NCBI RefSeq assembly: GCF_021049285.1
Contig: NZ_CP088017.1
Location: 1,375,380-1,439,379, forward strand
Reading direction: 5' to 3'
DNA: 64,000 bases
Source: Ruania halotolerans
GTDB taxonomy: Bacteria; Actinomycetota; Actinomycetes; Actinomycetales; Beutenbergiaceae
The notes under the pieces were generated by a model. It searched no databases. It saw only the letters and a program-made list of their open reading frames with translations, and was not told where the DNA came from. The translations under genes and the position numbers were made by a program. Positions 44,453 through 54,652 of the stretch are shown one piece after another (within the stretch, counting starts at the first letter, position 1; every line of letters begins with the position of its first letter).

Positions 44453-46699
44453 TCAGGTACTCAGATACAGCCGCATGCTGAGCTCAGGAACCTCCACCGT
44501 GCGGCCGGCGTCAGTGGCGCTCTCCCCACGAGGATCGCCTGGCTGTTCCTGCGCCGAGTCCCACACCAGGGTGAACTGCTCGGCTGCGGCACTGGTCAGG
44601 GTCACTCGCACCGGGTTCGCTGCGCCATTGATCACCAGCAGCGCATCCGGCCCCCATGACCCGGATTGTGGATCGTGCCCGGACCGGTACATCTGCAGCA
44701 CCCGGCGGTGCGGATCGTGCCACCGTTGCGCCGTCATAGTGGCTCCGTGCTCGTCGTACCAGGCGAGCACCGGGTGTGGGTCGCGGGGGTCGGGGGTGTG
44801 GAATCGGCCGGGTCGCAGTGCTGCGTGCTCGCGGCGCAGCGCGAGCAGGTGGGAGGTGGTGGCGAGCAGTTCGTCCTGCCAGGGCTCGAGCTCCCAGTCC
44901 ACCCAGACGCCGGCATCGTTGCGGCAATAGGCGTTGTTGTTGCCGTGCTGGGTGCGGCCGAACTCATCGCCCGCGGTCAGCATCGGAGTCCCGGACGCCA
45001 GCACCAGGGTGCCCAGAATGTTGCGCATCGTGCGGCGCCGGTGGGCCAGCACCTCGGGGTCGTCCGTACTCCCTTCGACGCCGTGGTTCCAGGAGAGGTT
45101 GTGATCGCTGCCGTCGTGGTTGCCCTCGCCGTTCGCCTCATTGTGCTTGACGTCGTAGCTCACCAGATCGGCCAGGGTGAACCCGTCGTGGGCGGTCACG
45201 TAGTTGATCGACGCTCCAGGGCCGCGCCCGTCAGGGGCAGGCAGGTGGGCGAACAGGTCGGCTGAGCCGGACAGCCGCGTGGCGAGGTCGCGCAGGTCGT
45301 GACCGGTCCCGCCGTGCACGGCGGCAGCAGCGTCGGCGATCCAGAACGTGCGCACCGTGTCACGGAACTTGTCGTTCCACTCTGCCAGCGGCGAGGGGAA
45401 CTGTCCGGTGCGCCAACCGTGCGGTCCGATGTCCCACGGTTCGGCGATCAGCTTGAGCCCGGCCAGGTCCGGATCGCAGGCCAGCGCCACGAGGAACGGA
45501 TGGTCGGGGTCGAAGTGGCGGCCATCACGCCCGAGGGTGACGGCGAGATCGAACCGGAACCCGTCCACGCCGATGGTCTGGCTCCAGTACCGCAACGAGT
45601 CCAGTGCCATCCGCACCACGGCCCGGCTGCGGAAGTCGAGGGAGTTCCCGCAGCCGGTCACGTCCAGGTAGCGAGCGTGGGTCGGCCCGTCGTGGAGGTA
45701 ATACCCGGCGTTGTCCAGGCCGCGCCAGGAGAGCATCGGCCCGTCCGTACCGCCTTCGCAGGTGTGGTTGTAGACCACATCGAGGATGACCTCGAGGCCG
45801 GCCTCGTGCAGGAGCTGGACCATGCCCTTGACCTCGGCGAGGACGGCGTGCGGCCCTTCGGCACGCGCCGCCTCGGTGGCGTAGGACGGCTCCGGTGCGA
45901 AGTACGAGAGAGTGTTGTACCCCCAGTAGTTGGTGGCCCCGCGCCGCGTGAGCGCCGGCTCATCCGCCTTGGCGTGGATCGGGAGGAGTTCGACGGCGGT
46001 CACGCCCAGGCCCAGCAGGTGCGCCACAGTGGCCGGGTGCGCCAGGCCCGCGTAGGTGCCGCGCAGGTGTTCAGGCACGCCGGGCAACTGCATGGTCAGA
46101 CCCCGCAGGTGCGCCTCGTAGACGACCGTGCGAGACCAGGGGGTTCTGGGGTGCTCGACCTTGACACCGGCGGAGAGATCGTCGGTGACCACTGCCAGCG
46201 GGACGTGCCGGGCGCTGTCCCGGTGGTCCGGGCGATCGAGGCCCTCGATCGGGCGCAGCGAGGAGTCCACCGGATGCGCGAACACCTCCGGCGCCAACTC
46301 GAGGGCCCGAGTGGTGGCGCGTGCGTAGGGATCGAGCAGCACCTTGTTCGCGTTGTGCAGCAGGCCGCGGCCCGGCTCCCACGGTCCGTGCACCCGCAGG
46401 CCATAGGCCTGACCGGGGCGAACGCCGGGGACGTGTCCGGCCCATCGCCCGAGCCGGCTGCGGTGCAGCCGGACGCGGCGCTCGTTCAGTTCCGGCTGGC
46501 CGTCTCCCTCGAGTCCATCGAACAGGCACAACTCGACGGCGTCCGCGTGCGGGGCGTGCACCAGCACGTCCACACCGTCACCGGCAGGCCGCACGCCGAA
46601 GGCGTCCGGTTCGGGGTCCAGCCTGACGGCGTCGCTCACCTCGGCTGGCGCCGTGGTGGAAGTCAGGACTGCTGAGGGAGGGGTCACATTGTGGTCCAC
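44453..46699 (-). CDS. glgX: Glycogen debranching enzyme GlgX
   Basis: GH13 isoamylase-type enzyme that hydrolyses alpha-1,6 branches of phosphorylase-limit alpha-glucan; 748 aa. Has the CBM48 N-terminal domain (FGVRPAGDGVDVLVHAPHAD), VVYEAHLRGLT, VELLPIHAKAD, VVYNHTCEGG, nucleophile Asp in GVDGFRFDLAVTLGR, acid Glu in LIAEPWDIGP and YVTAHDGFTLADLVSYD. The GTG start gives an N-terminal tail of about 25 residues before the family begins. It works with glgP at 37446. Confidence 0.94.
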   Translation of the reverse strand: MDHNVTPPSAVLTSTTAPAEVSDAVRLDPEPDAFGVRPAGDGVDVLVHAPHADAVELCLFDGLEGDGQPELNERRVRLHRSRLGRWAGHVPGVRPGQAYGLRVHGPWEPGRGLLHNANKVLLDPYARATTRALELAPEVFAHPVDSSLRPIEGLDRPDHRDSARHVPLAVVTDDLSAGVKVEHPRTPWSRTVVYEAHLRGLTMQLPGVPEHLRGTYAGLAHPATVAHLLGLGVTAVELLPIHAKADEPALTRRGATNYWGYNTLSYFAPEPSYATEAARAEGPHAVLAEVKGMVQLLHEAGLEVILDVVYNHTCEGGTDGPMLSWRGLDNAGYYLHDGPTHARYLDVTGCGNSLDFRSRAVVRMALDSLRYWSQTIGVDGFRFDLAVTLGRDGRHFDPDHPFLVALACDPDLAGLKLIAEPWDIGPHGWRTGQFPSPLAEWNDKFRDTVRTFWIADAAAAVHGGTGHDLRDLATRLSGSADLFAHLPAPDGRGPGASINYVTAHDGFTLADLVSYDVKHNEANGEGNHDGSDHNLSWNHGVEGSTDDPEVLAHRRRTMRNILGTLVLASGTPMLTAGDEFGRTQHGNNNAYCRNDAGVWVDWELEPWQDELLATTSHLLALRREHAALRPGRFHTPDPRDPHPVLAWYDEHGATMTAQRWHDPHRRVLQMYRSGHDPQSGSWGPDALLVINGAANPVRVTLTSAAAEQFTLVWDSAQEQPGDPRGESATDAGRTVEVPELSMRLYLST

Positions 46700-46748
46700 G
46701 ATCGGGGGATGGTGCCGTCAGCCCCGCAAGCAGTGGCAGGCTGGGCGT

Positions 46749-47543
46749 ATGCGAATCGTAGTGTGCGTGAAGCATGTGCCCGAGCTCGAGTCCGCGCGTG
46801 GCTTCTCCCCGGAGGGCCGGACGGTGCGGACCACCGAGGACGGAACACTGAACGAGGTGGACGAGAACGCCGTCGAGGCGGCTTTGGCGCTGCGGGAGAT
46901 GTCGCCGGAGTCGAGCGATGCTGAGGTGGTTGCGGTGACGCTCGGGCCGGCCACGGCCGTGGACGCCGTGCGGCGCGCCCTGCAGATGGGCGCCGACCGC
47001 GGCGTGCATATCAGTGACGACGCTCTCACCGGTGCCGACTACGCCACCACGGCCCGCGTGCTGGCCGCCGCCGTACGGCAGCTCGGCGCCGCCGATGCCG
47101 TGATCACCGGGATGGCCGCCCTGGACGGGCTGGGCGCTGTGGTGCCCTCGTTGCTCGCGGCTGAGCTTGGCCTGCCGCAGCTCACCGTGGCCCACGAGGT
47201 GACCTACACCGGGCCCCCTGATCACATGGTCACCATCACGCGCGATGTGGCTGGTGCCACGGAGACCTGGCGTGCCCCGCTGCCTGCGGTGATCTCGGTG
47301 ACGGATGTGGCGAACAGCCCGCGGTTGCCGAAGATGAAGGAGATCCTCGCCGCCCGCACGAAGGAGGTCGCGACGCTCACGCTGGCCGACCTCGACCTTC
47401 CAGCCGACGAGGTCGTGCCCCGCACCGAGGTACTCAGCGTGAACCAGCGCCCTCCGCGAGAAGGACCTGAGTTGGTCACCGACGACGACGGCAACGGTGG
47501 GCGCAAGTTGGCCGAGTACCTCATTTCCGAAGGACTGATCTGA
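46749..47543 (+). CDS. etfB: Electron transfer flavoprotein beta subunit
   Basis: Carries AMP and part of the FAD site of the soluble electron carrier that passes electrons from acyl-CoA-type dehydrogenases to the quinone pool. The 264-aa product begins MRIVVCVKHVPELESARGFS and has LNEVDENAVEAALALRE and the ETF beta signature region near VTDVANSPRLPKMKEI. There is no ribosome binding site; CAGGCT ends 6 nt before the ATG. Overlaps etfA by 1 nt. Confidence 0.94.
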   Translation: MRIVVCVKHVPELESARGFSPEGRTVRTTEDGTLNEVDENAVEAALALREMSPESSDAEVVAVTLGPATAVDAVRRALQMGADRGVHISDDALTGADYATTARVLAAAVRQLGAADAVITGMAALDGLGAVVPSLLAAELGLPQLTVAHEVTYTGPPDHMVTITRDVAGATETWRAPLPAVISVTDVANSPRLPKMKEILAARTKEVATLTLADLDLPADEVVPRTEVLSVNQRPPREGPELVTDDDGNGGRKLAEYLISEGLI

Positions 47544-48508
47544 TGACCTCCCCTGTGATCGTGTACCTCGATGGTGACCCACTGCGATCCGGTGTGCTCG
47601 AGGTGCTGACCCTCGCTCGCGGGCTGGGGGACGTCATCGCCCTCAGCCCAGCACCCGTGGGAGAGCAGACCGTGCAGACCCTCGGGCACTACGGCGTCTC
47701 GCGGGTGCTGCACGTGACTGCCGACGATGCGGACCTGACCGCTCCGGCCGCCGTCGGGCAGGGAGTGGCGGACGCCGCCGAGGAGCTCCGCGCCACGGCG
47801 GTGCTGCTCACCTCGTCCTTCCCGACGAAGGAGATCGCTGCCCACGTTGCGCATCGGCTGGCCGCGGGCTTGCTGGTGGATGTGGGTGACCTGCACTGGC
47901 ACGAGGAGCGCCTGGCCGGGACGAAGCGTGCCTTCGGCGGCACCTGGGACACCAGTTGTGCGGTGACCACCGCTCGCGGTGTGGCGACCGTGCGTCCACA
48001 CGCGGTGGCGGCTGAGCCGGCACGTGAGCCGATCACTGCGGAGGTCGGGGCGATCACCGTGGGAGCGAGCACGCCCACGGGCCTGGAGCTGGTGGACCGG
48101 CAGGCGCACGAGAGCAGCACAGATGAACGACCCGCACTGGCCGAGGCTGCGGTGGTCGTGGCCGGCGGGCGCGGAACGTTCGGTGACTTCGACCCGGTCC
48201 ACGAACTGGCCGATGCGCTCGGGGCTGCGGTGGGGACCACGCGTGACTGTGTGGACGAAGGCTGGCTTCCGCATGATGCGCAGGTGGGTCAAACCGGCGT
48301 GACCGTGGCGCCGCGCCTGTACATCGGAGCCGGGATTTCCGGCGCCCCGCACCACATCGGCGGGATGTCCGCCGCGAGAACCATTGTTGCGGTCAACATC
48401 GACGCCGAGGCACCGCTGGTGGAGATGGCTGACTTTGCCGTGGTGGGGGATCTGGCCACGGTGCTCACTGATGCGGCTGAGGCGATCCGTGAACACCGAG
48501 GGCTCTGA
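47543..48508 (+). CDS. etfA: Electron transfer flavoprotein alpha subunit
   Basis: FAD-binding partner of EtfB, 321 aa. The C-terminal FAD domain shows VVAGGRGTFGDFDPVHELAD, GWLPHDAQVGQTGVTVAPR, YIGAGISGAPHHIGGM and IVAVNIDAEAPLVEMADF. Translation is coupled to etfB through TGATG. No acyl-CoA dehydrogenase or ETF:quinone oxidoreductase gene is in the window. Confidence 0.95.
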   Translation: MTSPVIVYLDGDPLRSGVLEVLTLARGLGDVIALSPAPVGEQTVQTLGHYGVSRVLHVTADDADLTAPAAVGQGVADAAEELRATAVLLTSSFPTKEIAAHVAHRLAAGLLVDVGDLHWHEERLAGTKRAFGGTWDTSCAVTTARGVATVRPHAVAAEPAREPITAEVGAITVGASTPTGLELVDRQAHESSTDERPALAEAAVVVAGGRGTFGDFDPVHELADALGAAVGTTRDCVDEGWLPHDAQVGQTGVTVAPRLYIGAGISGAPHHIGGMSAARTIVAVNIDAEAPLVEMADFAVVGDLATVLTDAAEAIREHRGL

Positions 48509-49463
48509 GGGTCCTGAGGTTCGCCGGAGGCTCACCTGGACCCAGCTGCCCGACGGCGTCCGGCACCTGATTACCGAACGCACCGGGGCGGTGCGCTCAG
48601 CCACAAGTCAGGAGGGCGGGTACAGCCCCGGGATGGCGTCGGTGCTGGAGACCGCGTCCGGTCGGGTCTTCGTGAAGGTCGCCTCCGCGAACCAGAATGC
48701 GCGTAGCGCAGAGCTGCACCGGAAGGAAGCCGCGGTCTCCGAGGTGCTGCGTGACGTGGGCGAGGAGCTGCCGGCGCCAGCGTTCCGGTGGTCGGTCGAG
48801 GTTGAGAGCGGTGGGGACACCTGGGTGGTGCTTGCTTTCGACGCCGCCGATGGGCCCGGTCCGCGTATCCCCTGGCAGGCGGAGGAACTCGGCGAGGCAC
48901 TCGAACTGGTGGGTGCCGTCGGACGGCTCCGGGCGCCCGACCACCCGGAGATCGGACCGGTGCGGGAGCTGATCTTCGGTGAGTGGCACACGGTCGCCGC
49001 GGACGGGGAGGTGCGCCGCCGGGTGCTTGCCCTGGACGAGAGTGGGTGGCTCGGTGCCCGGCTGGACGATCTGGCGGCGCTCGCGGATCAGTGGCCGGAG
49101 GCAGTGGATGGCACGGCGCTCGTGCATCACGATCTCCGCGCGGACAATATGGTGCGTTCAGGTGGCCGGCTGCTCGCTGTGGACTGGCCGTACGCCTCGC
49201 GAGGTGCGCCGTGGTTGGACCTGTTGGGGATGATGCCGAGTATGGCCCTGGAGGGCGGCGGCGATCCGGAAGAGGTGTTCACGGCCCATCCGGTCGGGGC
49301 GGCAGCAGATCAGGACGCGGTGACTGTGGCCATCGCGGCGCTGACGGGGATGTTCCTGGAGCGGTCGGTGCAGGCCCCACCTCCCGGGATCCCGCACGTG
49401 CGATCGTTCCAGCGGGACCAGGGTCTCGTCGGAGTGCGATGGCTCCGGAGCCGGCTGGGTTAG
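48489..49463 (+). CDS. Aminoglycoside-phosphotransferase-fold kinase
   Basis: A 324-aa protein of the APH/choline-kinase fold. Nucleotide-binding strand GRVFVKVAS, catalytic loop LVHHDLRADNMV, and metal motif LLAVDWPYASRGAPWLDLL (Asp-Trp-Pro in place of Asp-Phe-Gly). The proposed GTG start overlaps the etfA end by 20 nt. The substrate is unknown; relatives include small-molecule kinases and uncharacterised proteins, and nothing indicates antibiotic resistance. Confidence 0.82.
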   Translation: MNTEGSEGPEVRRRLTWTQLPDGVRHLITERTGAVRSATSQEGGYSPGMASVLETASGRVFVKVASANQNARSAELHRKEAAVSEVLRDVGEELPAPAFRWSVEVESGGDTWVVLAFDAADGPGPRIPWQAEELGEALELVGAVGRLRAPDHPEIGPVRELIFGEWHTVAADGEVRRRVLALDESGWLGARLDDLAALADQWPEAVDGTALVHHDLRADNMVRSGGRLLAVDWPYASRGAPWLDLLGMMPSMALEGGGDPEEVFTAHPVGAAADQDAVTVAIAALTGMFLERSVQAPPPGIPHVRSFQRDQGLVGVRWLRSRLG

Positions 49464-49539
49464 ACGTGGCGCGCACCCGAGTGGTGCCCGTCACTGCGCG
49501 CTGAGGAGCACTCACGGCGGCAGCGGGCTGTGTGGCTCG

Positions 49540-49545
49540 TAGACT
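49540..49545 (+). promoter_or_regulatory. -10 box before the cysteine desulfurase gene
   Basis: TAGACT ends 8 nt before the GTG at 49554; no Shine-Dalgarno sequence is seen. Confidence 0.4.
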
Positions 49546-49553
49546 GCAATGTT

Positions 49554-50756
49554 GTGACCACCTACCTCGATCATGCGGCGACGACTCCGGTTCGTCCGGT
49601 CGCTGCTGCCGCCTTCGCGGAGGCGCTCGAGCAGGTGGGGAACCCCTCGTCGCTGCATGCGGCCGGGCGGACGGCGCGTCGCCTGGTGGAGGAAGCTCGG
49701 GAGTCGATCGCGGCGGACCTTGGTGCTCATCCCACTGAGGTGATCGTGACCGCCGGTGGTACGGAGGCGGACAATCTGGCGATCCAGGGGATCTGGCGCG
49801 CGCGCGCCGGTGGTGGGCGGCGTGGCCTGGTGATCTCCGCCGTCGAGCATCCTGCTGTGCTGGAACCAGCGCAGTGGCTCGCCGCGCACGAAGGGGCTGA
49901 CCTCATCGAGGTGGGTGTGGATTCGGCCGGACGACTCGATCTGGACGACCTGGAGCGTTCTGTCACGGCACGTACTGCGGTGGTCTCGGTGATGTGGGCG
50001 AACAATGAGGTCGGCACGATTCAACCGATCGAGAGGGTGGTCGAGGCTGCGGTGCGGGCCGGGGCGCCGGTGCACAGCGATGCTGTGCAGGCGGTCGGGC
50101 AGGTGCCGGTGGACTTCGCGGCCTCGGGGCTGGATGCGCTGACCGCGTCCGGGCACAAGTTGGGCGCACCCATCGGGATCGGCGTATTGCTGGTGCGCCG
50201 GGAGCTGGGTGTGACGCCGGTGCTGCACGGTGGTGGCCAGGAACGTGCGGTGCGGTCGGGCACCGTGCCAGTACCGGGGATTCGGGCGTTCGCTGCGGCG
50301 CTGCATGAGGCTGTGGCGGCGGGGGAGGCGGAGGCCGTGCGGCTGCGTCACCTACAGGAGCAAGTCATCGACGGTGTGCTCGGGCAAATCCCGGATGTGC
50401 ACCTGCGTGGAACGCCGGCGGGGCCCGGACGGTTGCCCGGCAACGCCCATTTCAGCGTTCCAGGTGCCGATGCGGATGCGTTGTTGTTCGCCCTGGATGC
50501 CGCCGGCGTGTGTGCCTCGTCCGGTTCGGCGTGCCAGGCTGGGGTGCAGCAGCCTTCGCACGTACTGGCCGCGATGGGAGATGACGACGGCGCAGCACGT
50601 TCCGGTCTGCGCCTCACCCTGGGATGGACCTCGAGCGAGGAAGACGTGCAGACGGTGCTCGCGGCGCTGCCGGCGGCTGTGCAGCAGGCTCGCGCGGCGT
50701 TCCGGCCTCGGAAGGCGCGGCGGCAGCCGCAAGAAGATGTGAAGGTAGGTTCGTGA
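49554..50756 (+). CDS. iscS: Cysteine desulfurase (IscS/NifS family)
   Basis: PLP enzyme that takes sulfur from cysteine as a persulfide. The 400-aa product starts [14 protein letters not shown] and contains [27 protein letters not shown], the PLP-lysine in [14 protein letters not shown] and the persulfide cysteine in [11 protein letters not shown]. It overlaps mnmA by 1 nt (TGATG), so its main role is probably to supply sulfur for tRNA 2-thiouridine; it may also serve iron-sulfur assembly. Confidence 0.94.
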   Translation: MTTYLDHAATTPVRPVAAAAFAEALEQVGNPSSLHAAGRTARRLVEEARESIAADLGAHPTEVIVTAGGTEADNLAIQGIWRARAGGGRRGLVISAVEHPAVLEPAQWLAAHEGADLIEVGVDSAGRLDLDDLERSVTARTAVVSVMWANNEVGTIQPIERVVEAAVRAGAPVHSDAVQAVGQVPVDFAASGLDALTASGHKLGAPIGIGVLLVRRELGVTPVLHGGGQERAVRSGTVPVPGIRAFAAALHEAVAAGEAEAVRLRHLQEQVIDGVLGQIPDVHLRGTPAGPGRLPGNAHFSVPGADADALLFALDAAGVCASSGSACQAGVQQPSHVLAAMGDDDGAARSGLRLTLGWTSSEEDVQTVLAALPAAVQQARAAFRPRKARRQPQEDVKVGS

Positions 50757-51871
50757 TGCGGGTTCTGGCAGCACTCTCTGGTGGGGTGGATTCGGCGGTA
50801 GCAGCGGCACGAGCTGTCGATGCCGGGCATGACGTAGTGGGCGTGCACATGGCGTTGTCCCGCTCACGGGCGCAGCACCGCAACGGTTCGCGCGGCTGCT
50901 GCTCGATCGAGGATGCCTCGGATGCCCGCCGGGCCGCGGACGTGCTGGGAATCCCGTACTACGTGTGGGACCTCTCGGAGGAGTTCGAGGACACCGTGGT
51001 GGCGGACTTCCTGGACGAGTATGCGGCCGGGCGTACACCGAACCCCTGTGTGCGTTGCAACCAGCACATCAAGTTCGATGCGTTGCTGGATCGAGGGTTG
51101 GCGCTGGGCTTCGATGCGGTGGCCACGGGTCATTACGCGCGAATCGTGGACGTTCCGGATGGCGGGGGAGTGCGGCGGGAGTTGCACCGTGCCATGGACC
51201 CGGCCAAGGATCAGTCCTACGTGCTCGCCGTGATGGGTGCGGACCGCGTAGCGCGGTCGATGTTCCCGCTGGGAGATGTGGCGAGTAAGGATCAGGTGCG
51301 AGCAGAGGCAGCCGAGCGGGGGCTGAGCGTCTCGGCGAAGCCGGACTCCTACGACATCTGCTTCGTCGCCGACGGCGACACCCAGGGATTTTTGCGGGAG
51401 AGGCTGGGGGCGGCTCCCGGTGACGTGGTCGACGCGGACGGTGAGGTGGTGGGTGAGCATGACGGTGCCTACGCCTACACCGTGGGGCAGCGGCGAGGCT
51501 TGGGACTGAACCGTCCAGCCGCCGACGGCAAGCCGCGGTACGTTCTCGAGGTGGACCCGGCGGCCAATCGCGTGGTGGTGGGTCCGAGCGAACTGCTTTC
51601 AGTCACTGAGATCAGCGCCGGTCAGGTCACCTGGTTGGCGGAGGATGTGCCGGCTCAGGACTGGACGGACGTCAGCGTGCAGGTACGGGCGCATGGTGAT
51701 CCCGTTGCTGCCCGAGTGCTGATTTGCGAGGGTGAACTGTTCACGGAGTTGGGGTCGCCGCTGCGGGGGATCGCGCCTGGACAGTCGCTCGTGGTCTACC
51801 AGGGCACGCGGGTGCTGGGGCAGGGGAACATCGTCAAGGCGGGGCGAGGGGCGGCGCTCAGTCGAGTGTGA
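50756..51871 (+). CDS. mnmA: tRNA-specific 2-thiouridylase MnmA
   Basis: Thiolates U34 of tRNA-Lys, -Glu and -Gln. The 371-aa product has the PP-loop ATP site [11 protein letters not shown], the first catalytic cysteine in [12 protein letters not shown], the second in SYDICFV, and [17 protein letters not shown] precedes the ATG. It is translationally coupled to the cysteine desulfurase that provides its sulfur. Confidence 0.95.
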   Translation: MRVLAALSGGVDSAVAAARAVDAGHDVVGVHMALSRSRAQHRNGSRGCCSIEDASDARRAADVLGIPYYVWDLSEEFEDTVVADFLDEYAAGRTPNPCVRCNQHIKFDALLDRGLALGFDAVATGHYARIVDVPDGGGVRRELHRAMDPAKDQSYVLAVMGADRVARSMFPLGDVASKDQVRAEAAERGLSVSAKPDSYDICFVADGDTQGFLRERLGAAPGDVVDADGEVVGEHDGAYAYTVGQRRGLGLNRPAADGKPRYVLEVDPAANRVVVGPSELLSVTEISAGQVTWLAEDVPAQDWTDVSVQVRAHGDPVAARVLICEGELFTELGSPLRGIAPGQSLVVYQGTRVLGQGNIVKAGRGAALSRV

Positions 51872-52210
51872 CGGTGCTCTGTCGTGTCTAAGCCTCTGCG
51901 TACGGGCGTGGTGCGGTGGCGGGAGATGACTAGCCCTCGACGCCGAGATGGGTCTCGGCGACGACACCTTCGGAGTAGGCGACGTCGAATGCGCGGAGCC
52001 AAGTCCGCCTCGACCTGCCTGATCTGCCTGATCTGCCAGATCTGACAACCTGGCGAAGTCGGCCTGGCCGAGCGCATCGCCGTGACAGGGCCGTCGGTTG
52101 TGATGTCTGGGCCGACAGCAGCTTGGGAGCGTGTTATGGCCCTGATTCCGTGCTTGACGCGCCGAGGGCCCCGTCGACTAGTGGGTGTCGGCGGGGTCGG
52201 GGCGGGGTGG
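51872..52210. other. Gene-poor region between mnmA and the HNH pseudogene
   Basis: 339 bp. Holds the hairpin at 51941-51960 and three tandem 9-bp units (CTGCCTGAT twice, then CTGCCAGAT; 52015-52041). No credible gene on either strand. Confidence 0.55.
51941..51960 (+). terminator. Terminator-like hairpin downstream of mnmA
   Basis: CGCCGAGA (51941-51948), TGGG loop, TCTCGGCG (51953-51960): a perfect 8-bp stem 70 nt after the mnmA stop, without a T-tract. Confidence 0.45.
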
Positions 52211-53940
52211 TCAGAAGGGTGGTGGGTTGGCGTTTGGTGCAGGGTTTGCTTCTGGTGGCGGGCTGGGAGCGCTGCTCGGGTCGCCCTGATGGTGTGAGCT
52301 TGTGCGGGATCGGGGCGGTGGCGTTGCTGCGGCGGTGCGTTTCGTGGCGGTGATGGCGCGTTTGCGCACTCTGGCCACGTGCGGGTCGAGCATGCCGAAT
52401 GGGCTGCCCGGGCGCTGGCCGGGCGGTCGATCTGTCTTTCCCTCAGAGGAGTCCTTCGCGCGGCCTGGTCGGGGGATCAGGTGGGTGCCGGTGGTGGTGA
52501 CCAAGTACTGAACGTGGTCGGGGTCTGTCCAGAGGTAGGTGCCGGGGGTGATCATCAGGTAGGACCAGCCCGCATGGGTTTTCGCTCGATGGTGACGTCG
52601 GCATAGCGCGGTCAGGTTGGCGGTGCTGGTGGGCCCACCCTGGGCGTAGGGGATGGTGTGGTCCTGATCAGCTGCGCGGGCGGTGCGCTGGCAGTACGGG
52701 AAGCGGCAGTGACTATCGCGCAGGGTGATCTGTTCGCGTAGTCGTGGGTTGGCTTCATAGGTGCTGGCGCTGTAGTGGGCGTTCAGATCGATCACTGGTC
52801 GCACGATCACCCGCCCGGCCGTTTGGCACCAGGTGCGGACCTGCTCTGTGGTGACTGGGGATTTGGTGTTCTCACAGCGCCCGATGGTCCCGGTGCTGAA
52901 CACACTGCCCGTGGAGTCATCTGGCTGACCAGTGCCGGAGTTGAGGGCATCGGCGGGCAGGTGGAGGTAGAGCATCACCGTGCGACCAATCGCACCGTGG
53001 CCTGCACCTGAGTCTGTGCCGGCTACGTCGGGGGTGAGGGTTTTGGTCCCAGCGCCAGTACCTGCCCCAGCACCGGTGTCGGTCTCGGCGTCGGCACCGG
53101 TGTCAGTGTTGGTGTCGGTCTCTGCCAGTGGGAGGGTGCCTTGCCCTCTCGCGAGGTCACCCACAGCGATGGAACGGCGCACGTCCTCACTCGTGCCGGG
53201 CAAGAGTGTTGCGAGAGCCCGGGCACGATCACGAACCGCTGCGTCCAGATCGAGAGCATCAGCAACCTCCAACCCGCCATCAACCTGCACGATCGCCCCC
53301 GAGCCCGCCACACCCGAGGTGGCGACCTCGTCGAGGTGGATATCGAACCGGCGCCCTCCAACGCTGCCTCACGATCGGCTTCTGCCTGTGCGGGGTCGAA
53401 AGACTCCATCGCAGCGGCCACGGTGCGTTCAATCTGACTGGTGCTGCAGGTGCCGATGGTCCAGGCGACCTGAGCATCGACCCACCCAGCACCGGCGGCG
53501 GGGAGCTTCTTCGTCAACCGGGCCACCGCCCGGGCGCGGTGGAGACTGATCTGCCCGGCCCGCACCCGGCCCCACAACACCGGCAACCGGTACGCCAACT
53601 CCACAATCGAGCCGACGTAATAGAGCGCTGCTTCGTTGGATTGCCCGAGCGCGGCCGCTAACCGGGTGAACCCCAGATCCGAGACCAACGGCGCCCCCGG
53701 ACCGGCCAGCCGCATCGGCTGCTCGGTCCCAGGAAGCCCGGCGTCCACCTCGGGGTCGAACACTGGCGTCCCGGAAGCGAGGTTACCGGGGTCGATGGCG
53801 TGCTCACGCACCCACGCCACGACCAACTCAGCACACTCGACATCCACCGCCCGGGCCGCCGTCCGGTTCTGCCGCACAGCAGCCAACACAGTGCCCCCGG
53901 CCGAAGCCGAGAACACCGAACCGCTGGCTGTCGAAGTCAT
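52211..53940 (-). pseudogene. DUF222-HNH endonuclease domain protein, split by a frameshift
   Basis: Two overlapping frames on the minus strand make up one family member of about 575 aa. The upstream frame gives the DUF222 part (LPVLWGRVRAGQISLHRARA, VARLTKKLP) up to about 53358; the downstream frame continues with DUF222 (GSGAIVQVDGGLEVADALDL) and ends in the HNH domain (CRFPYCQRTARAADQDHTIP, then ALCRRHHRAKTH). Continuity is restored by one missing base in the C run at 53355-53357 (a G run on the coding strand). The linker has Thr/Asp/Gly low complexity. A sequencing error is the alternative. This family is multicopy in actinobacteria and its role is unknown. Confidence 0.82.
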
Positions 53941-54189
53941 GTCTAGATCATCTCAGCGACCACCGACATTGGATGTTTGCCCAGGTCAGAGCAAGTGCGC
54001 GCCGGAGTATTGATCGCGCTCGGTGGACCGCTCGCGAGCCACCGAGAGGCAGTCAGTAGGCGGCTGGCGTCGCCTGCTTGGCAAGGGCCAGGAAGGAATC
54101 TACAACTGTCGAGGTTCTGTCGAGACTGTGTGAGGGTGGCATCGCCCGGACGTAAGACGCGGAATTGGTTGGACGGTTTCGACGAAGGC
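53941..54189. other. Intergenic region without recognised features
   Basis: 249 bp between the HNH pseudogene start and the acetyltransferase stop. GATGAT ends 6 nt before the pseudogene ATG and may be its -10 box. Nothing else was seen. Confidence 0.4.
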
Positions 54190-54612
54190 TCAGATCCGCC
54201 GTTGGCAGGCAAACCGTTCGACCCCGGGATATACCTCGCCAAGGTTGGTCACGTCGAATCCGCATCCGCGGTAGAAACCGACAGAGTCGGAATCAGTCTC
54301 AGCGAGCAGCCACGGACCGTCCACCAGAAGCGACAAGCGCTCGACCAGTTCCGTACCTAGGCCGCGCCTTCGCTGGCCCTGTACGACGGCTATCGCCCGT
54401 ATGGTCCATCCCTCCTTGCTCGGGCAGCCTGCTGCCGCGGCCACGGTGCCGGTCTCGTCCACGAGCACAAAGGCCGTTGAGGTGGCGACCAGCCGCTGTA
54501 CCGCCTCATGATGTGCGGCACCCTGACCGCCGAGAGCATCACCGAGGATGGCCACGATGTCCTCGTGCGGGATATCGTCGCCTGCCCTGAAGCATAGGCC
54601 GTCCGTACTCAT
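54190..54612 (-). CDS. GNAT-family N-acetyltransferase
   Basis: A 140-aa acetyltransferase. The acetyl-CoA motif is IRAIAVVQGQRRRGLGTELV and the C-terminal motif SDSVGFYRGCGFDV. I chose the ATG at 54612 because TATGGT (54620-54625, minus strand) ends 7 nt before it, fitting a leaderless message; an ATG four codons upstream overlaps that box. The N-terminal half (FRAGDDIPHEDIVAILGDAL) does not reveal the substrate. Confidence 0.87.
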   Translation of the reverse strand: MSTDGLCFRAGDDIPHEDIVAILGDALGGQGAAHHEAVQRLVATSTAFVLVDETGTVAAAAGCPSKEGWTIRAIAVVQGQRRRGLGTELVERLSLLVDGPWLLAETDSDSVGFYRGCGFDVTNLGEVYPGVERFACQRRI

Positions 54613-54652
54613 CTTCGTCACCATAGGCCCCGAGCGAGAATGGCTCCCGCCG

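Noticed and set aside
45299-46675. 458-codon plus-strand open frame opposite glgX
   Set aside because: Shadow of a complete GlgX gene; no domain seen.
48489-49463. Antibiotic-resistance kinase
   Set aside because: The APH fold alone does not show aminoglycoside activity, and the context is housekeeping.
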